A stretch of 64,000 nt of DNA from Taibaiella lutea. GTDB lineage: Bacteria > Bacteroidota > Bacteroidia > Chitinophagales > Chitinophagaceae. Of this stretch, positions 35,142 through 43,455 are shown in pieces; the first letter of the stretch is position 1; every line of letters begins with the position of its first letter. Location: NCBI RefSeq assembly GCF_008629695.1, contig NZ_VWSH01000004.1, forward strand, positions 62,001 to 126,000, given 5' to 3'. Under the pieces are notes generated by a model, which saw nothing but the letters and a program-made list of their open reading frames with translations, was not told the DNA's origin and searched no databases. Made by a program: the position numbers and the translations under genes.

Positions 35142-35561
35142 TTATTCCGTTTCAAGTGAAGAAAACGACAATTCACATACTCCGCTTTTCCAGATGTGGT
35201 TTCCCAATGAAGCAAGCGCTTCTTTATCTTCATCAAAGACCTTTGAAAAAATATTGCAGCTGTCAAGGCCTTTCCCTTCGCCGTAATAAATGCCCATGCA
35301 GTTAGAGGTTTTAACTCTTGACGGACGTAAAGGCCCATATACCACCTCTCCCGGCACCGTAAAAACAGATGCGTTTTCCTGTATGATATCCAGAGACGGG
35401 GCATTATCAATCCATATTTCTTCGCCCGATGTCCTTGCATGCATAAATACACGACTGAAGGGTAGGGCTGCAGCAAAGGCTTTGCTTGTTACAGGTGCAT
35501 CTTCGTAATAGGCAAACCTGATAATGGTTCCTTCCGGTGTTGTTAGTTTATAACCTTTCAT
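35142..35561 (-). CDS. DUF3830-like (cyclophilin-like fold) protein
   Basis: 139 residues. The pattern MKGYKLTTPEGTIIRFAYYEDAPVT... with KAFAAALPFSRVFMHARTSG, IWIDNAPSLD, GEVVYGPLRPSR and MGIYYGEGKGLDSCN fits the DUF3830 / cyclophilin-like family, small beta-barrels of unknown activity. It overlaps the MarR gene by 4 bp (ATGA) and lies one base from the acetyltransferase, so it is the middle gene of a three-gene operon. Confidence 0.75.
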   Translation of the reverse strand: MKGYKLTTPEGTIIRFAYYEDAPVTSKAFAAALPFSRVFMHARTSGEEIWIDNAPSLDIIQENASVFTVPGEVVYGPLRPSRVKTSNCMGIYYGEGKGLDSCNIFSKVFDEDKEALASLGNHIWKSGVCELSFSSLETE

Positions 35562-36049
35562 TTGTTTTTACTTGTTTCTTTTATAGATACCCAACGGTTA
35601 AAAAAACTTTGTGTTGATAGTTGCTGTTCCGTTTCATCCAATGCCATTAACAGGTTGTGCGGGCCGGTCGTGATTTCATTAACCACCTCATTCATTATAT
35701 CGCAAACAGGCTGCATTGCTTCTTTAATGGATAATGCTTTCGGCGTAAGCGACAACATCCTTTTACGTTTATCAATTTTGTCTTTAGAAGATTTGATGAA
35801 CTTCTTTGATTCCATTTCCCTGACGAGCGCAATTACAGAAGGATGTGCATAACCTAACTCATCTGCTAATTCCTGTACGCTTATGGGAGATCTTCTGATA
35901 AGTATCAGTAAAACCGGCGACCATTTCGGCTCCCATGCTATGCCTTGTTTTTCATAGATAAGTGATACATCTCTTCTGATAATTTCGCCAAGGCGTATCA
36001 ATCTCGATGCTAATGCTATACCCTTGAGATCACTGATAATATAGGACAT
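35558..36049 (-). CDS. MarR-family transcriptional regulator
   Basis: 163 residues. The winged helix is seen as LLILIRRSPISVQELADELG followed by YAHPSVIALVREMESKKFI and the wing SKDKIDKRKRMLSLTPKA, flanked by N- and C-terminal dimerisation helices. A 24-bp imperfect palindrome centred on TACGTA lies 33 bp upstream of the start and is the likely operator. The gene leads a MarR-DUF3830-acetyltransferase operon, which it probably represses. Confidence 0.9.
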   Translation of the reverse strand: MSYIISDLKGIALASRLIRLGEIIRRDVSLIYEKQGIAWEPKWSPVLLILIRRSPISVQELADELGYAHPSVIALVREMESKKFIKSSKDKIDKRKRMLSLTPKALSIKEAMQPVCDIMNEVVNEITTGPHNLLMALDETEQQLSTQSFFNRWVSIKETSKNK

Positions 36050-36081
36050 CCGGACAAAGTATGATTGTTAATTAAATAAAT

Positions 36082-36105
36082 GTAGTTGACTACGTATTTA
36101 ACTAC
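36082..36105. promoter_or_regulatory. Probable MarR operator
   Basis: A 24-bp dyad starting GTAGTT and ending AACTAC, centred on TACGTA, matches its own reverse complement at 20 of 24 positions. It lies 33 bp upstream of the marR start. Size and position fit MarR-family sites. Confidence 0.6.
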
Positions 36106-36152
36106 GAAGATAGCATAAATATTGAATTGGCAAAATGTTTTCTAAAAAACAG

Positions 36153-36181
36153 GAAGCCCTTATCTGTTGAATAAGGGCTTC
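36153..36181 (-). terminator. Terminator of the Lys-rich small gene
   Basis: GAAGCCCTTAT (36153-36163) pairs with ATAAGGGCTTC (36171-36181). On the minus strand it is followed within a few bases by TTTTTT. It lies 29 bp beyond the stop of the small gene at 36210-36323. Confidence 0.7.
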
Positions 36182-36209
36182 TTGCTTTATGAATATTAGT
36201 TTGTGTCGA

Positions 36210-36323
36210 TTACAACGTACTGCGCTTGTCTTCTTTCTTCGCTTTTTTATCTGCTCTTTTTTCTTTCAGATTTTTATCTGCTTTCTTCTTTTCACCTTTT
36301 TGCACTGTTTTCTCTTTGGACAT
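36210..36323 (-). CDS. Very small Lys-rich protein, 37 aa
   Basis: ATG at 36323 to TAA at 36210-36212 encodes 37 residues of which nearly half are Lys or Arg (MSKEKTVQKGEKKKADKNLK, ending in KKEDKRSTL). There is no hydrophobic segment; it may bind nucleic acid or be disordered. A good intrinsic terminator follows. The opposite strand carries a hydrophobic, Leu/Phe-rich frame, the expected mirror image of Lys-rich coding DNA and not a gene. Confidence 0.55.
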   Translation of the reverse strand: MSKEKTVQKGEKKKADKNLKEKRADKKAKKEDKRSTL

Positions 36324-36400
36324 TTTATATTGTTTTTATACTTGTGAACTTATTTTTTCATGAAGATATTAATCGATTTCTAAACGGTCTGAATGCACTT

Positions 36401-36661
36401 TTAATATGGAACATCTAATTCTTCCAGGTTAAAATAAATGGTGTAATTATCATCAAGTCTTTCAATCTTATCTGTTATTTCCGAAGGTGTAGCATCTGAG
36501 AATTGCAAATAATAACCATATCTTGTACGATTGGTATCTCCATTGTTACATTCCACTTCTTCAGCATATTCCTCCAGCTCATCGTAAGAAATGCCTAACC
36601 ATCTGGCCAGCTTTTTCCTGAAATAATCTTCTTTATTATCAATATTATTATTTGAATTCAT
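36401..36661 (-). CDS. Hypothetical protein, 86 aa
   Basis: Not recognised. It is acidic and soluble, with an N-terminal helical part (KEDYFRKKLARWLGISYDEL) and a mixed C-terminal part (YGYYLQFSDATPSEITDKIE, then NYTIYFNLEELDVPY). There is no signal peptide. It stands alone in a stretch of small orphan genes. Confidence 0.6.
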   Translation of the reverse strand: MNSNNNIDNKEDYFRKKLARWLGISYDELEEYAEEVECNNGDTNRTRYGYYLQFSDATPSEITDKIERLDDNYTIYFNLEELDVPY

Positions 36662-36768
36662 CTTGTCCGGATTTTGATTTGTAATTCAGTGTCCAATAGA
36701 TAGTAGCTGAAAGACAAGTGGAGTGTTGAAATGGTTATAATAAAAATGACAGCATAATATCATAACCA

Positions 36769-36939
36769 ATGATTAGAGAAATTTATCTCAAAGGCATAAA
36801 TAAATCTTTGAGTTTAACGGAAGCCTGCAATCAAAATCCTGTTACTTTTTTTGATCTTACACAAGGTAGGCTATTTCAATTAAAAAGACAGAATAAGGAG
36901 TTTATAAGGTACTTCCCATTACTTGAAATTTATTTATAA
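36769..36939 (+). CDS. Possible small protein, 56 aa
   Basis: ATG 36769 to TAA 36939. The peptide begins MIREIYLKGINKSLSLTEAC and ends RYFPLLEIYL. Composition is protein-like, with balanced charges, but there is no recognised family or clear promoter. It lies between two small genes. Low confidence. Confidence 0.3.
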   Translation: MIREIYLKGINKSLSLTEACNQNPVTFFDLTQGRLFQLKRQNKEFIRYFPLLEIYL

Positions 36940-37031
36940 GCATAGCAGGCCTGTTTATAAATGTAAATGCAATAAAATAAAATTTAATGCGGATTTATCG
37001 GTATAGCTTTACATTATATAAAAATATAAAA

Positions 37032-37292
37032 ATGCAAAATACATTTTCCAGATCTTTCAGACTGGATGCAACAACTGAAAAGAAATTTTATTTCGTACCC
37101 GAGCAATCGAAAGATGCTTTACATTACAATGTTCATATCAATAATGATCCTGAATTGAAGAAATTTGTATTGACCAAAGGTGAAGGCCAATGGAAGATTA
37201 AAGAGCAGCAGATAAAATTACCCGAATGGGTTTATACATTGCAACCGCAATTTCACGAAAAAATAGAAGAGTCCTTAGACAGCCGTAAATAA
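37032..37292 (+). CDS. Hypothetical protein, 86 aa
   Basis: Not recognised. ATG 37032 (MQNTFSRSFRLDATTEKKFY) is preferred over an upstream in-frame ATG at 36987 whose 15 extra residues look like untranslated AT-rich DNA. The product is soluble and basic (KKFVLTKGEGQWKIKEQQIK) with a C-terminal helix. It is followed 50 bp later by another small gene on the same strand. Confidence 0.5.
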   Translation: MQNTFSRSFRLDATTEKKFYFVPEQSKDALHYNVHINNDPELKKFVLTKGEGQWKIKEQQIKLPEWVYTLQPQFHEKIEESLDSRK

Positions 37293-37342
37293 AGGGCAAC
37301 CAAAGTAAAACCGGCTTCTTATTTTTAATCAAATCGAATAGA

Positions 37343-37591
37343 ATGGTTAGCGAGATTAAATCTGATATCAGTATCATCCTGAATGAAAACACCGGCGCTG
37401 AGCAAAATATTGAAAACGGTAAGATTTTTAGTCTTTCTGCCTTGAGAGCACGTTTGTTTAAAGCAGGATACACTGCAAGGGAAATTAATGCTACAATGGC
37501 AAGCTATGCCAAACGCGGACTTATGACACCTTTAGCAGGAACAGAAAATGATGGGCAGTATGTTTTTAATAAAAAAGCCTACGAAGTATAA
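37343..37591 (+). CDS. Hypothetical protein, 82 aa
   Basis: Not recognised. The central part (FSLSALRARLFKAGYTAREI, then NATMASYAKRGLMTPLAG) resembles a small helix-turn-helix or wing arrangement, ending QYVFNKKAYEV. It could be a small DNA-binding protein, but no family is assigned. Confidence 0.55.
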   Translation: MVSEIKSDISIILNENTGAEQNIENGKIFSLSALRARLFKAGYTAREINATMASYAKRGLMTPLAGTENDGQYVFNKKAYEV

Positions 37592-37670
37592 ATGAGCATG
37601 AAAACATGCATCATGGCTTAATATCAGTGCTATTGGTTTTATACTACTATCAATCAACTTAATTATTTGA

Positions 37671-37720
37671 ATAACCGGAGGGTCCGATGTGATTTGCAGC
37701 TATTCTCTCTCTCCGGTTAT
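37671..37720 (+). terminator. Inverted repeat with a 30-base loop, possible terminator
   Basis: ATAACCGGAG (37671-37680) pairs with CTCCGGTTAT (37711-37720), followed by TTTTC. It could terminate the preceding small gene or form a leader hairpin for the next gene at 37745. Confidence 0.35.
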
Positions 37721-37744
37721 TTTTCATTTGATATTATACAGACC

Positions 37745-38026
37745 ATGCAGATAAAGTTAGTAACGGCAGAGCAATTTCAGTTTTTAAAGGAAGGTGATAT
37801 TTTAGAGAAATTTCCTGCAAACGGTAAGGCTGAAGCTATATTTGATAACCGGAGAAAAGCCGAAATCAACAAATACGAAATCAGAACGATTAACCACAAA
37901 AAGCAAAGCCTGAGCCTTGTGGCGGCAGAAAATGTTCAGGGAATTTTCACATGGCCTGGTGATGAGGAAAGGCTACATACCGATTGCCTGAGTCTTGTGT
38001 CTGAAGATATCTGGTGGATCTCTTAA
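37745..38026 (+). CDS. Hypothetical protein, 93 aa
   Basis: Not recognised. ATG 37745 (MQIKLVTAEQFQFLKEGDIL) is chosen; an upstream start at 37667 would run through the hairpin. The sequence suggests a small beta-rich domain (AEAIFDNRRKAEINKYEIRT) ending in EDIWWIS. There is no signal or membrane segment. Confidence 0.55.
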   Translation: MQIKLVTAEQFQFLKEGDILEKFPANGKAEAIFDNRRKAEINKYEIRTINHKKQSLSLVAAENVQGIFTWPGDEERLHTDCLSLVSEDIWWIS

Positions 38027-38108
38027 ATGACAGGAGTAAATGACGGTGGCACAGGAAGGTAAGCAGGATATGAATATTAAATCAAAAGTCCGTAAATGAT
38101 TTGCCGGG

Positions 38109-38279
38109 TCACGCTTTTTTTATCCCTTCGGTTAAGAGCTTTACTGCTTTGTGGACGCAGGAATTGAATTTCTTTTCACCTAAAAAGTCCTTTAATTTTC
38201 CCAGTGAGTGTTCTAATTGGTAGGCTACCTTATCCTGTAATACTTTTTTGTTATAAGTTGGTTTCGTCTCTTTAGCCAT
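38109..38279 (-). CDS. Hypothetical small basic protein, 56 aa
   Basis: Start ATG 38279 (MAKETKPTYNKKVLQDKVAY) in preference to an upstream ATG whose extra residues look like AT-rich leader. The product is helical and Lys-rich (KLKDFLGEKKFNSCVHKAVK). No family recognised. Confidence 0.5.
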   Translation of the reverse strand: MAKETKPTYNKKVLQDKVAYQLEHSLGKLKDFLGEKKFNSCVHKAVKLLTEGIKKA

Positions 38280-38562
38280 ATTGGTGGTTTGTAAATTTAA
38301 CACAAAGATAATATATATTAACAACAGCCAATGTTAAGTTTTCTTCTGAATAAATACTGATAAAAAAAAGGTAAAACAATTTTACTTGTGTTATAAAGCA
38401 ATAACAAGTGACCAGAGCTTCGCAGACAATCAAGCCGGATCAGAAATGGTCCGGTTTTTATTTTTACAAAGATGCTTCAATGACATGTAAATTATTAACA
38501 ATAACTTTTTGCAACAATAAGAGTGAATAATTATAACTTAGATTAAACAAAAATCTTATCGT

Positions 38563-40371
38563 ATGATTAATCTTCTACAAAAAAAGAATGGCTGCAACAG
38601 GTTCGTTTTCTTGCATAATGTGCAATTTTTGCGATTTGTCAGACCTTTATTTATTCTTTCTCTATTAGCAACTGCAGTAACCGGTTTTGCGCAATTCAAC
38701 AAAAGTTATTTATTGTCCAACAGAAGGTTGACTCCGCATTCAGTAATGAGAGCGTCTTTCGGGGGCATTTATGCAACAGCCGGAACCTATCCTGATACAG
38801 CCTACAGCTTTTACGGGAAACAACATGCCATCCTTCGCCTTGATGAAGATGGTATCTTTGTTGACCTGCTGGAAATTGAAGGAGCAGAATTTGAAAGCGC
38901 CTCCCATATTATTGAGGCGAAGAACGAGCAACTTTTATTTGCAGGTTATAATACACACGAGAAGGCCGTTATTGTTGTCAAATTAGATAAAGACCTGAAT
39001 GTAAAATGGTCTTTAAAAATCCCTGCGGAATGGTATGTATTTGCCAATCTTGACATTATAAGGCAATTGGTAGGAGAGGAAGATGCATCGGGCCCTGAAA
39101 AAAGAGACGAATTTTACTACATCGGCTATTCCGATAAAACAGGCGATCCGGCTTACCCTAATGATTACGCTTATTGCCTGGCCAAAATTGATGAGAATGG
39201 CAATGCCCTCTGGAATAACAGGTACATCATGAGCCCGCGCCCGGGCTTCAGCCTGCTTCAGGATAAGTTCGGTTCTTTGTGTGGTTATACGAACAGAGAC
39301 GACCGGAAATTTAAAATAGCCCTTGCAGGAACAAGGGTAGAAGAAACTCCCGCTGCTTCACTTAAAATACTCGGTGTTCTGACAGTGAACGATGACGGAA
39401 CGGTATTTGACGGATATCATAGTGTGTACACTTCAAGCTTTTACGAGTATAAAAATCCGCACATCAGCTATGACGCAGACAATGCTGTGTTTATCGTATC
39501 TACTATGGAGGTGTCCGGAACTCCTAATGTCGCCAGTGACCTTAATTTAATTCAGATTACACAAAATTTCAGTACGACTCAGGCGGCTATTTATTCAAGT
39601 GACTGCGAAAACTATAATATGGCTGTTTACAAAGCGCGCCTTTCTAATGAATACTTGCTTGGTTCAACCGAAACGGCCTGCACTTTGCCGGGCGGAGGTC
39701 TTTATGTAAGCACCTTTGGGTTATACAGGGTTGATGCGTCTTCGTTGGGTGTCAATGACTTTATCCGCTACAATATTTACTCCCAAAGACCAACTTCTCT
39801 TACAAGCAACAGAAATACTTTTTTTGTTGATCATGACGACAACAGCTACATGACCTCCAACAAGGTTTATTCGCCTTTTCAGTTTGACCAGCAGGTGCTC
39901 AGGACAGATTATTTCGGCGAAGCCTGCGGAGCCATCCATCTTACACCCCTTACGCGCAGGTACACCGCAGAGTTGCGCCCGCGGGTGGATTACAAAGAGG
40001 AAAAGCGTGATGTTACGGGATATGAACCTATTGTCAGCAAGGAACGGACAGATGTTTTCAACTGCGAGGATGCTCCGCCACAAATGTTCAGGGCTGTTGC
40101 ACCCGATAACAAAACAGTGCTGCCAAAAGTGTATCCAACCATTCTGGCACAAAATGAATTCATAACGCTTCAACTGACTGCGCCTTATTTGTCAGGCAGT
40201 ACCTGTTCCGTCTTCGATGTAAATGGCAAACTTCTGCTCTGTAAAGAACTTTCGGAACAGTCAGGAAATAATATTCAAATTAATGTAGGCGAAGCCCTCT
40301 CTGGGATATATCTGTTGCAATTAAAAAACAAGCAAGGAGACCTGTTTACACAGAAATTTATTATAAAGTAA
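38563..40371 (+). CDS. Secreted protein with type IX sorting domain, 602 aa
   Basis: The N-terminal signal region has its hydrophobic core at PLFILSLLATAVTGFAQ (cleavage near residue 43). The body is beta-rich with repeated Kelch/propeller-like strands (DPAYPNDYAYCLAKIDENGN, LWNNRYIM, then VLTVNDDGTVFDGYHSV) and no recognised catalytic motif. The last ~75 residues, from LPKVYPTILAQNEFITLQL to GIYLLQLKNKQGDLFTQKF, form a Por-type C-terminal sorting domain. Export by the type IX system to the cell surface or medium is expected. Confidence 0.8.
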   Translation: MINLLQKKNGCNRFVFLHNVQFLRFVRPLFILSLLATAVTGFAQFNKSYLLSNRRLTPHSVMRASFGGIYATAGTYPDTAYSFYGKQHAILRLDEDGIFVDLLEIEGAEFESASHIIEAKNEQLLFAGYNTHEKAVIVVKLDKDLNVKWSLKIPAEWYVFANLDIIRQLVGEEDASGPEKRDEFYYIGYSDKTGDPAYPNDYAYCLAKIDENGNALWNNRYIMSPRPGFSLLQDKFGSLCGYTNRDDRKFKIALAGTRVEETPAASLKILGVLTVNDDGTVFDGYHSVYTSSFYEYKNPHISYDADNAVFIVSTMEVSGTPNVASDLNLIQITQNFSTTQAAIYSSDCENYNMAVYKARLSNEYLLGSTETACTLPGGGLYVSTFGLYRVDASSLGVNDFIRYNIYSQRPTSLTSNRNTFFVDHDDNSYMTSNKVYSPFQFDQQVLRTDYFGEACGAIHLTPLTRRYTAELRPRVDYKEEKRDVTGYEPIVSKERTDVFNCEDAPPQMFRAVAPDNKTVLPKVYPTILAQNEFITLQLTAPYLSGSTCSVFDVNGKLLLCKELSEQSGNNIQINVGEALSGIYLLQLKNKQGDLFTQKFIIK

Positions 40372-40384
40372 CCGGTATTTTGTT

Positions 40385-40419
40385 TATGTGTCCCACACCT
40401 CGAAGGTGTGGGACATATA
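40385..40419. repeat. REP-like palindrome (family B)
   Basis: TGTCCCACACCT (40389-40400), loop CGA, AGGTGTGGGACA (40404-40415), extended by flanking T/A pairs. The same hairpin recurs at 43182-43218. It lies between convergent genes and may terminate both. Confidence 0.7.
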
Positions 40420-40434
40420 CACACTTATTGCTTT

Positions 40435-41514
40435 CTATTTCTTTCCTGCGAATTTTATAAAATAGATAAATAAGTTATTGTCCTGAATTTCTGTTTTTAC
40501 TTTGTCGAAACCCAGTTTCTGTATCATTGCAGATAACTTATTGATATCATATCTTTTATTTTCCTTGTTATTTACAGGAATCAATACTTCATTGTTGTTT
40601 TCCGTACGGAAACATTTTACTTTGACTTTACCGGCAATAAGGTCATTGTTCAGTATAAAAGTGTTGCCTTCATCTGATTTGATATCCATATCTTTCAATG
40701 GAAAAGTTATGCTGCCCGAGCCTGAATAAATACCGGTGAATGTATTGGTATCCACATTCGTGATACCCAGCTTCCTGAAATAACTACCGATGCCTGCTCC
40801 CAGGTAATATTTGACATATTCGGTTGAGTAGGATAAGTCGAACAGGAACATACCATTTAACTTAATGCCGACATTTGTATTGGTGATTTCGGTTTCGTTC
40901 ATACAGGCTTGTGTATTCTCAAACCTGCTGAATCCTTTTTCTCCCGTCAGGAATAACGACAGTTCTTTTCTTCCTGCCGAACTGATAAGTATGGGGGAAC
41001 TTACAGAAGCTCCTTTGTTCAGCAATGGTTTCTTTGATGCTGTGTCCCAACGCCTGATAACCTTTTCAGAGATATTTATCCCGATACTCAGCAATTGTAT
41101 AGTGACATCAAATGCATCTTCCCTGTCGTCGCCGAATACTTTGGACATGGCATATATCTCGTAATAATTTTGTGAAGATTTACATGGCGTTAAATTCAAT
41201 CCGAATTTATTTTTATAAACAAGATTTATGGGTTTTGATGTCCAGATAGTCAGGTTACTCGGATCCAGATCCTTTATGAATAAATCTTCAAAACCCTGCT
41301 CTCCGTTTTTAAAATCAAAACCACTTGTCTTAAAATCGTTGTAACTTAATAACGCCTTCAGATCATTGGAGAAGGTTGTCTTTTTCTTGTTTACGTAACT
41401 GCATTCACAAACACTGTGTAAAGGATCTTCTGAACCGGTATTGTCCTGAGACTTAGCTGCAAAAAAAGAGGATAAAAGGCCTATTGTTAAAGCCAATTGT
41501 TTGGTGTGGTTCAT
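40435..41514 (-). CDS. Secreted hypothetical protein, 359 aa
   Basis: It starts with a signal peptide (MNHTKQLALTIGLLSSFFA, cleavage near AKSQ). The mature part has a Cys pair (VCECSYVNKKKTT) and long beta-rich stretches (MFLFDLSYSTEYVKYYLGAG, IYSGSGSITFPLKDMD) with no recognised family. It is probably periplasmic or outer-membrane associated. It is divergent from the WG-repeat gene with a 195-bp intergenic region. Confidence 0.7.
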   Translation of the reverse strand: MNHTKQLALTIGLLSSFFAAKSQDNTGSEDPLHSVCECSYVNKKKTTFSNDLKALLSYNDFKTSGFDFKNGEQGFEDLFIKDLDPSNLTIWTSKPINLVYKNKFGLNLTPCKSSQNYYEIYAMSKVFGDDREDAFDVTIQLLSIGINISEKVIRRWDTASKKPLLNKGASVSSPILISSAGRKELSLFLTGEKGFSRFENTQACMNETEITNTNVGIKLNGMFLFDLSYSTEYVKYYLGAGIGSYFRKLGITNVDTNTFTGIYSGSGSITFPLKDMDIKSDEGNTFILNNDLIAGKVKVKCFRTENNNEVLIPVNNKENKRYDINKLSAMIQKLGFDKVKTEIQDNNLFIYFIKFAGKK

Positions 41515-41709
41515 TATAGGGATTATTGTTTTTTAATCGGTTGCGTCGATTATATGGCCGAAGGCGGTAAAAGTAGATTATTTTTCTTGTTGCTAACGTA
41601 ATATCAATGTACGCAACTTTTATAGAATAATAATAACCCGGATGTATTGTTTAATAACAATGCTCTTATGGAAATGCAGGAATTGCTGCATCTGTGTTAA
41701 AACTTAACC

Positions 41710-42621
41710 ATGAAAGCAGCTGTTATAACATTTTTATTGAATGCCTTTTGGATGGCTGGATTTTGCCGTGACTCAGAAATCAACCTTGCCGGATATCCTT
41801 TTGATATCAAAGTCCTACAAAACCTGTCAGACAAAAAGGACAGTATTATGCCGGTATTTAAAGAGGGTAAATTTCAGTATGTCGATGTAAAAACAGGGAC
41901 AAGGATATTTGAAAAGACATTTGATATAGCTTATCCATTCGATGGGAGGAATGCGGCTATAATAAAATCAGATGGCAAATATGGTATTATAGATAGGCAT
42001 GGTAAACTGTTGGCAGCACCTGAATATCGTAGCTTTCAATTATGGGATGCCCCTTTCAGGGAAAATTTTGTGTCATTCGACAATGCTTCGGATTATGGCT
42101 TTGATTTACAAAAGGGGATTTTTGTAAATCCGGGAAATGGTTGCGAAAAACCTTTTATGGAAAGGCCCTGTTGTGTCATTTATAAACAGGGCGATAAATA
42201 TGGTATCAGTAAAATAAAAGATAATAATTATAGCAGCCAGCGGATACTTATAGCGCCTGTATTCGATACGGTATATCTGATTAATGCTGCAATGGCTATA
42301 GGAAGTAAAGAAGACAAAATCATTTGTATAGATAGCTCGGGCAAACCATTTTTTCTCGGCATATATAAAGAGGTAATAATGTCCAGACCCCTGAATGAAT
42401 TTAGTTATCCCCAGGTAATAGGTCTGAATACAGGCAGGGACTGGGAGTATTATAGAGTAGGGCTGAAGCCGGAGCTGCTGTTGACCAGCGAATTCAAATG
42501 CTCAGGTATTGGTGAAGTCAGGATTAGAAATGCATTTGGCATTTATCAGGAAAAAGGAAAGTTCCATATCTTATATCAGGATGGCCAAGCGATGAAGGAG
42601 GCTTACGATTGGATTTCGTAA
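41710..42621 (+). CDS. WG-repeat protein, 303 aa
   Basis: A weak signal peptide (MKAAVITFLLNAFWMAGFC) is followed by WG/KWG-type repeats: FKEGKFQYVDVKTGTRIFEK, KSDGKYGIIDRHGKLLAAPE, YKQGDKYGISKIKDNN and later the FGIYQEKGKFHILYQDG unit. These beta-propeller-like repeats are common in Bacteroidota envelope proteins of unknown function. Confidence 0.75.
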   Translation: MKAAVITFLLNAFWMAGFCRDSEINLAGYPFDIKVLQNLSDKKDSIMPVFKEGKFQYVDVKTGTRIFEKTFDIAYPFDGRNAAIIKSDGKYGIIDRHGKLLAAPEYRSFQLWDAPFRENFVSFDNASDYGFDLQKGIFVNPGNGCEKPFMERPCCVIYKQGDKYGISKIKDNNYSSQRILIAPVFDTVYLINAAMAIGSKEDKIICIDSSGKPFFLGIYKEVIMSRPLNEFSYPQVIGLNTGRDWEYYRVGLKPELLLTSEFKCSGIGEVRIRNAFGIYQEKGKFHILYQDGQAMKEAYDWIS

Positions 42622-42828
42622 AATGGAACAATTGCAATTGCAGATGATGCTGTTTATATAATTGGGGATGATGGTGTTCCTTTTTTGTATTACAGGAAAT
42701 GATATGCTGATAATATAATTCTTGTTATCAGCGCGTTGTAACATCCCCTTCGGGATACGATGCGGGAACATAGATATGCCAAAACATTCTTTTACATACG
42801 AACAGAAGGTTTCCGCAGCAGAAAACAA

Positions 42829-43074
42829 TTAATCAAAGCAACCCTTCGATTCGTAATTTTCAAGCAATCTGATAATATATTCAATAACGATGGGTGGAAA
42901 GCAAAATACCATGCCCTTTTTTATCCATCCGAATGTTTCCGATTTTTCTAACATCATGTAATAACCATCCACGCTTACCGGATATACTTTCTTGCTTTCA
43001 GAATATTGGGCCTCGAAAATTTCCAGCAACCTTACATCTCCAACCGGATTTGGCTTAACCAATAGAAGTTTCAT
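42829..43074 (-). CDS. Hypothetical protein, 81 aa
   Basis: Not recognised. The peptide MKLLLVKPNPVGDVRLLEIF... has alternating hydrophobic and charged residues and a C-terminal helix (PIVIEYIIRLLENYESKGCF); it is probably soluble. It has no operon partner. Confidence 0.45.
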   Translation of the reverse strand: MKLLLVKPNPVGDVRLLEIFEAQYSESKKVYPVSVDGYYMMLEKSETFGWIKKGMVFCFPPIVIEYIIRLLENYESKGCFD

Positions 43075-43181
43075 TAACTGAAAATAGTTGCCTTTTTGTT
43101 AAGACCAACGTAATTGTCCGTGAACGGCAAATTAATGAACCTGTAAAACCATATTACAATGCCAACTCCTAAAGAGTCGTC

Positions 43182-43218
43182 ATATGTGTCCCACACCTCG
43201 AAGGTGTGGGACACATAT
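43182..43218. repeat. REP-like palindrome (family B)
   Basis: A perfect 17-bp stem (ATATGTGTCCCACACCT at 43182-43198 with its complement at 43202-43218) and loop CGA. It is the second copy of the element at 40385-40419. Confidence 0.75.
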
Positions 43219-43347
43219 TGTTAACGCGCGTTCCAAAACATTTAAGGTGCATGTAAAAAATTGTAACAATGGCAAGTATTTTCACAAACCATTTGAACAA
43301 GACACTACAGGATTCAATAGATAGATGTTTTAATGTTTTATTGATGT

Positions 43348-43371
43348 CAGATGTAATGTTTATTACATCTG
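43348..43371. promoter_or_regulatory. Dyad upstream of the ice-binding gene
   Basis: CAGATGTAAT-GTTT-ATTACATCTG, a perfect 10-bp inverted repeat 85 bp before the start codon at 43456 and 56 bp upstream of the -7 element. It is a candidate regulator-binding site. The gap 43075-43455 otherwise holds the family B hairpin and AT-rich DNA. Confidence 0.5.
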
Positions 43372-43426
43372 TGAAACTTACAATAAAAATACAGAATTGT
43401 GTAATGACGAGGACTTGAATCAGGGA

Positions 43427-43434
43427 TAATTTTG
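43427..43434 (+). promoter_or_regulatory. -7 element of the ice-binding protein gene
   Basis: TAATTTTG matches TAnnTTTG exactly, 21 bp before ATG 43456. Confidence 0.5.
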
Positions 43435-43455
43435 CCTTGAATCAAAACCATTCAT

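Noticed and set aside
34616-35476. 286-aa version of the acetyltransferase
   Set aside because: The extra 112 residues overlap the DUF3830 gene in another frame; ATG 35140 is one base after that gene's stop.
36203-36418. 71-aa hydrophobic plus-strand frame
   Set aside because: It is the mirror of Lys-rich coding DNA (36210-36323, minus) and a terminator.
42571-42828. 85-aa minus-strand frame after the 81-aa gene
   Set aside because: It overlaps the 3' end of the WG-repeat gene and reads like translated spacer, with no start signal.
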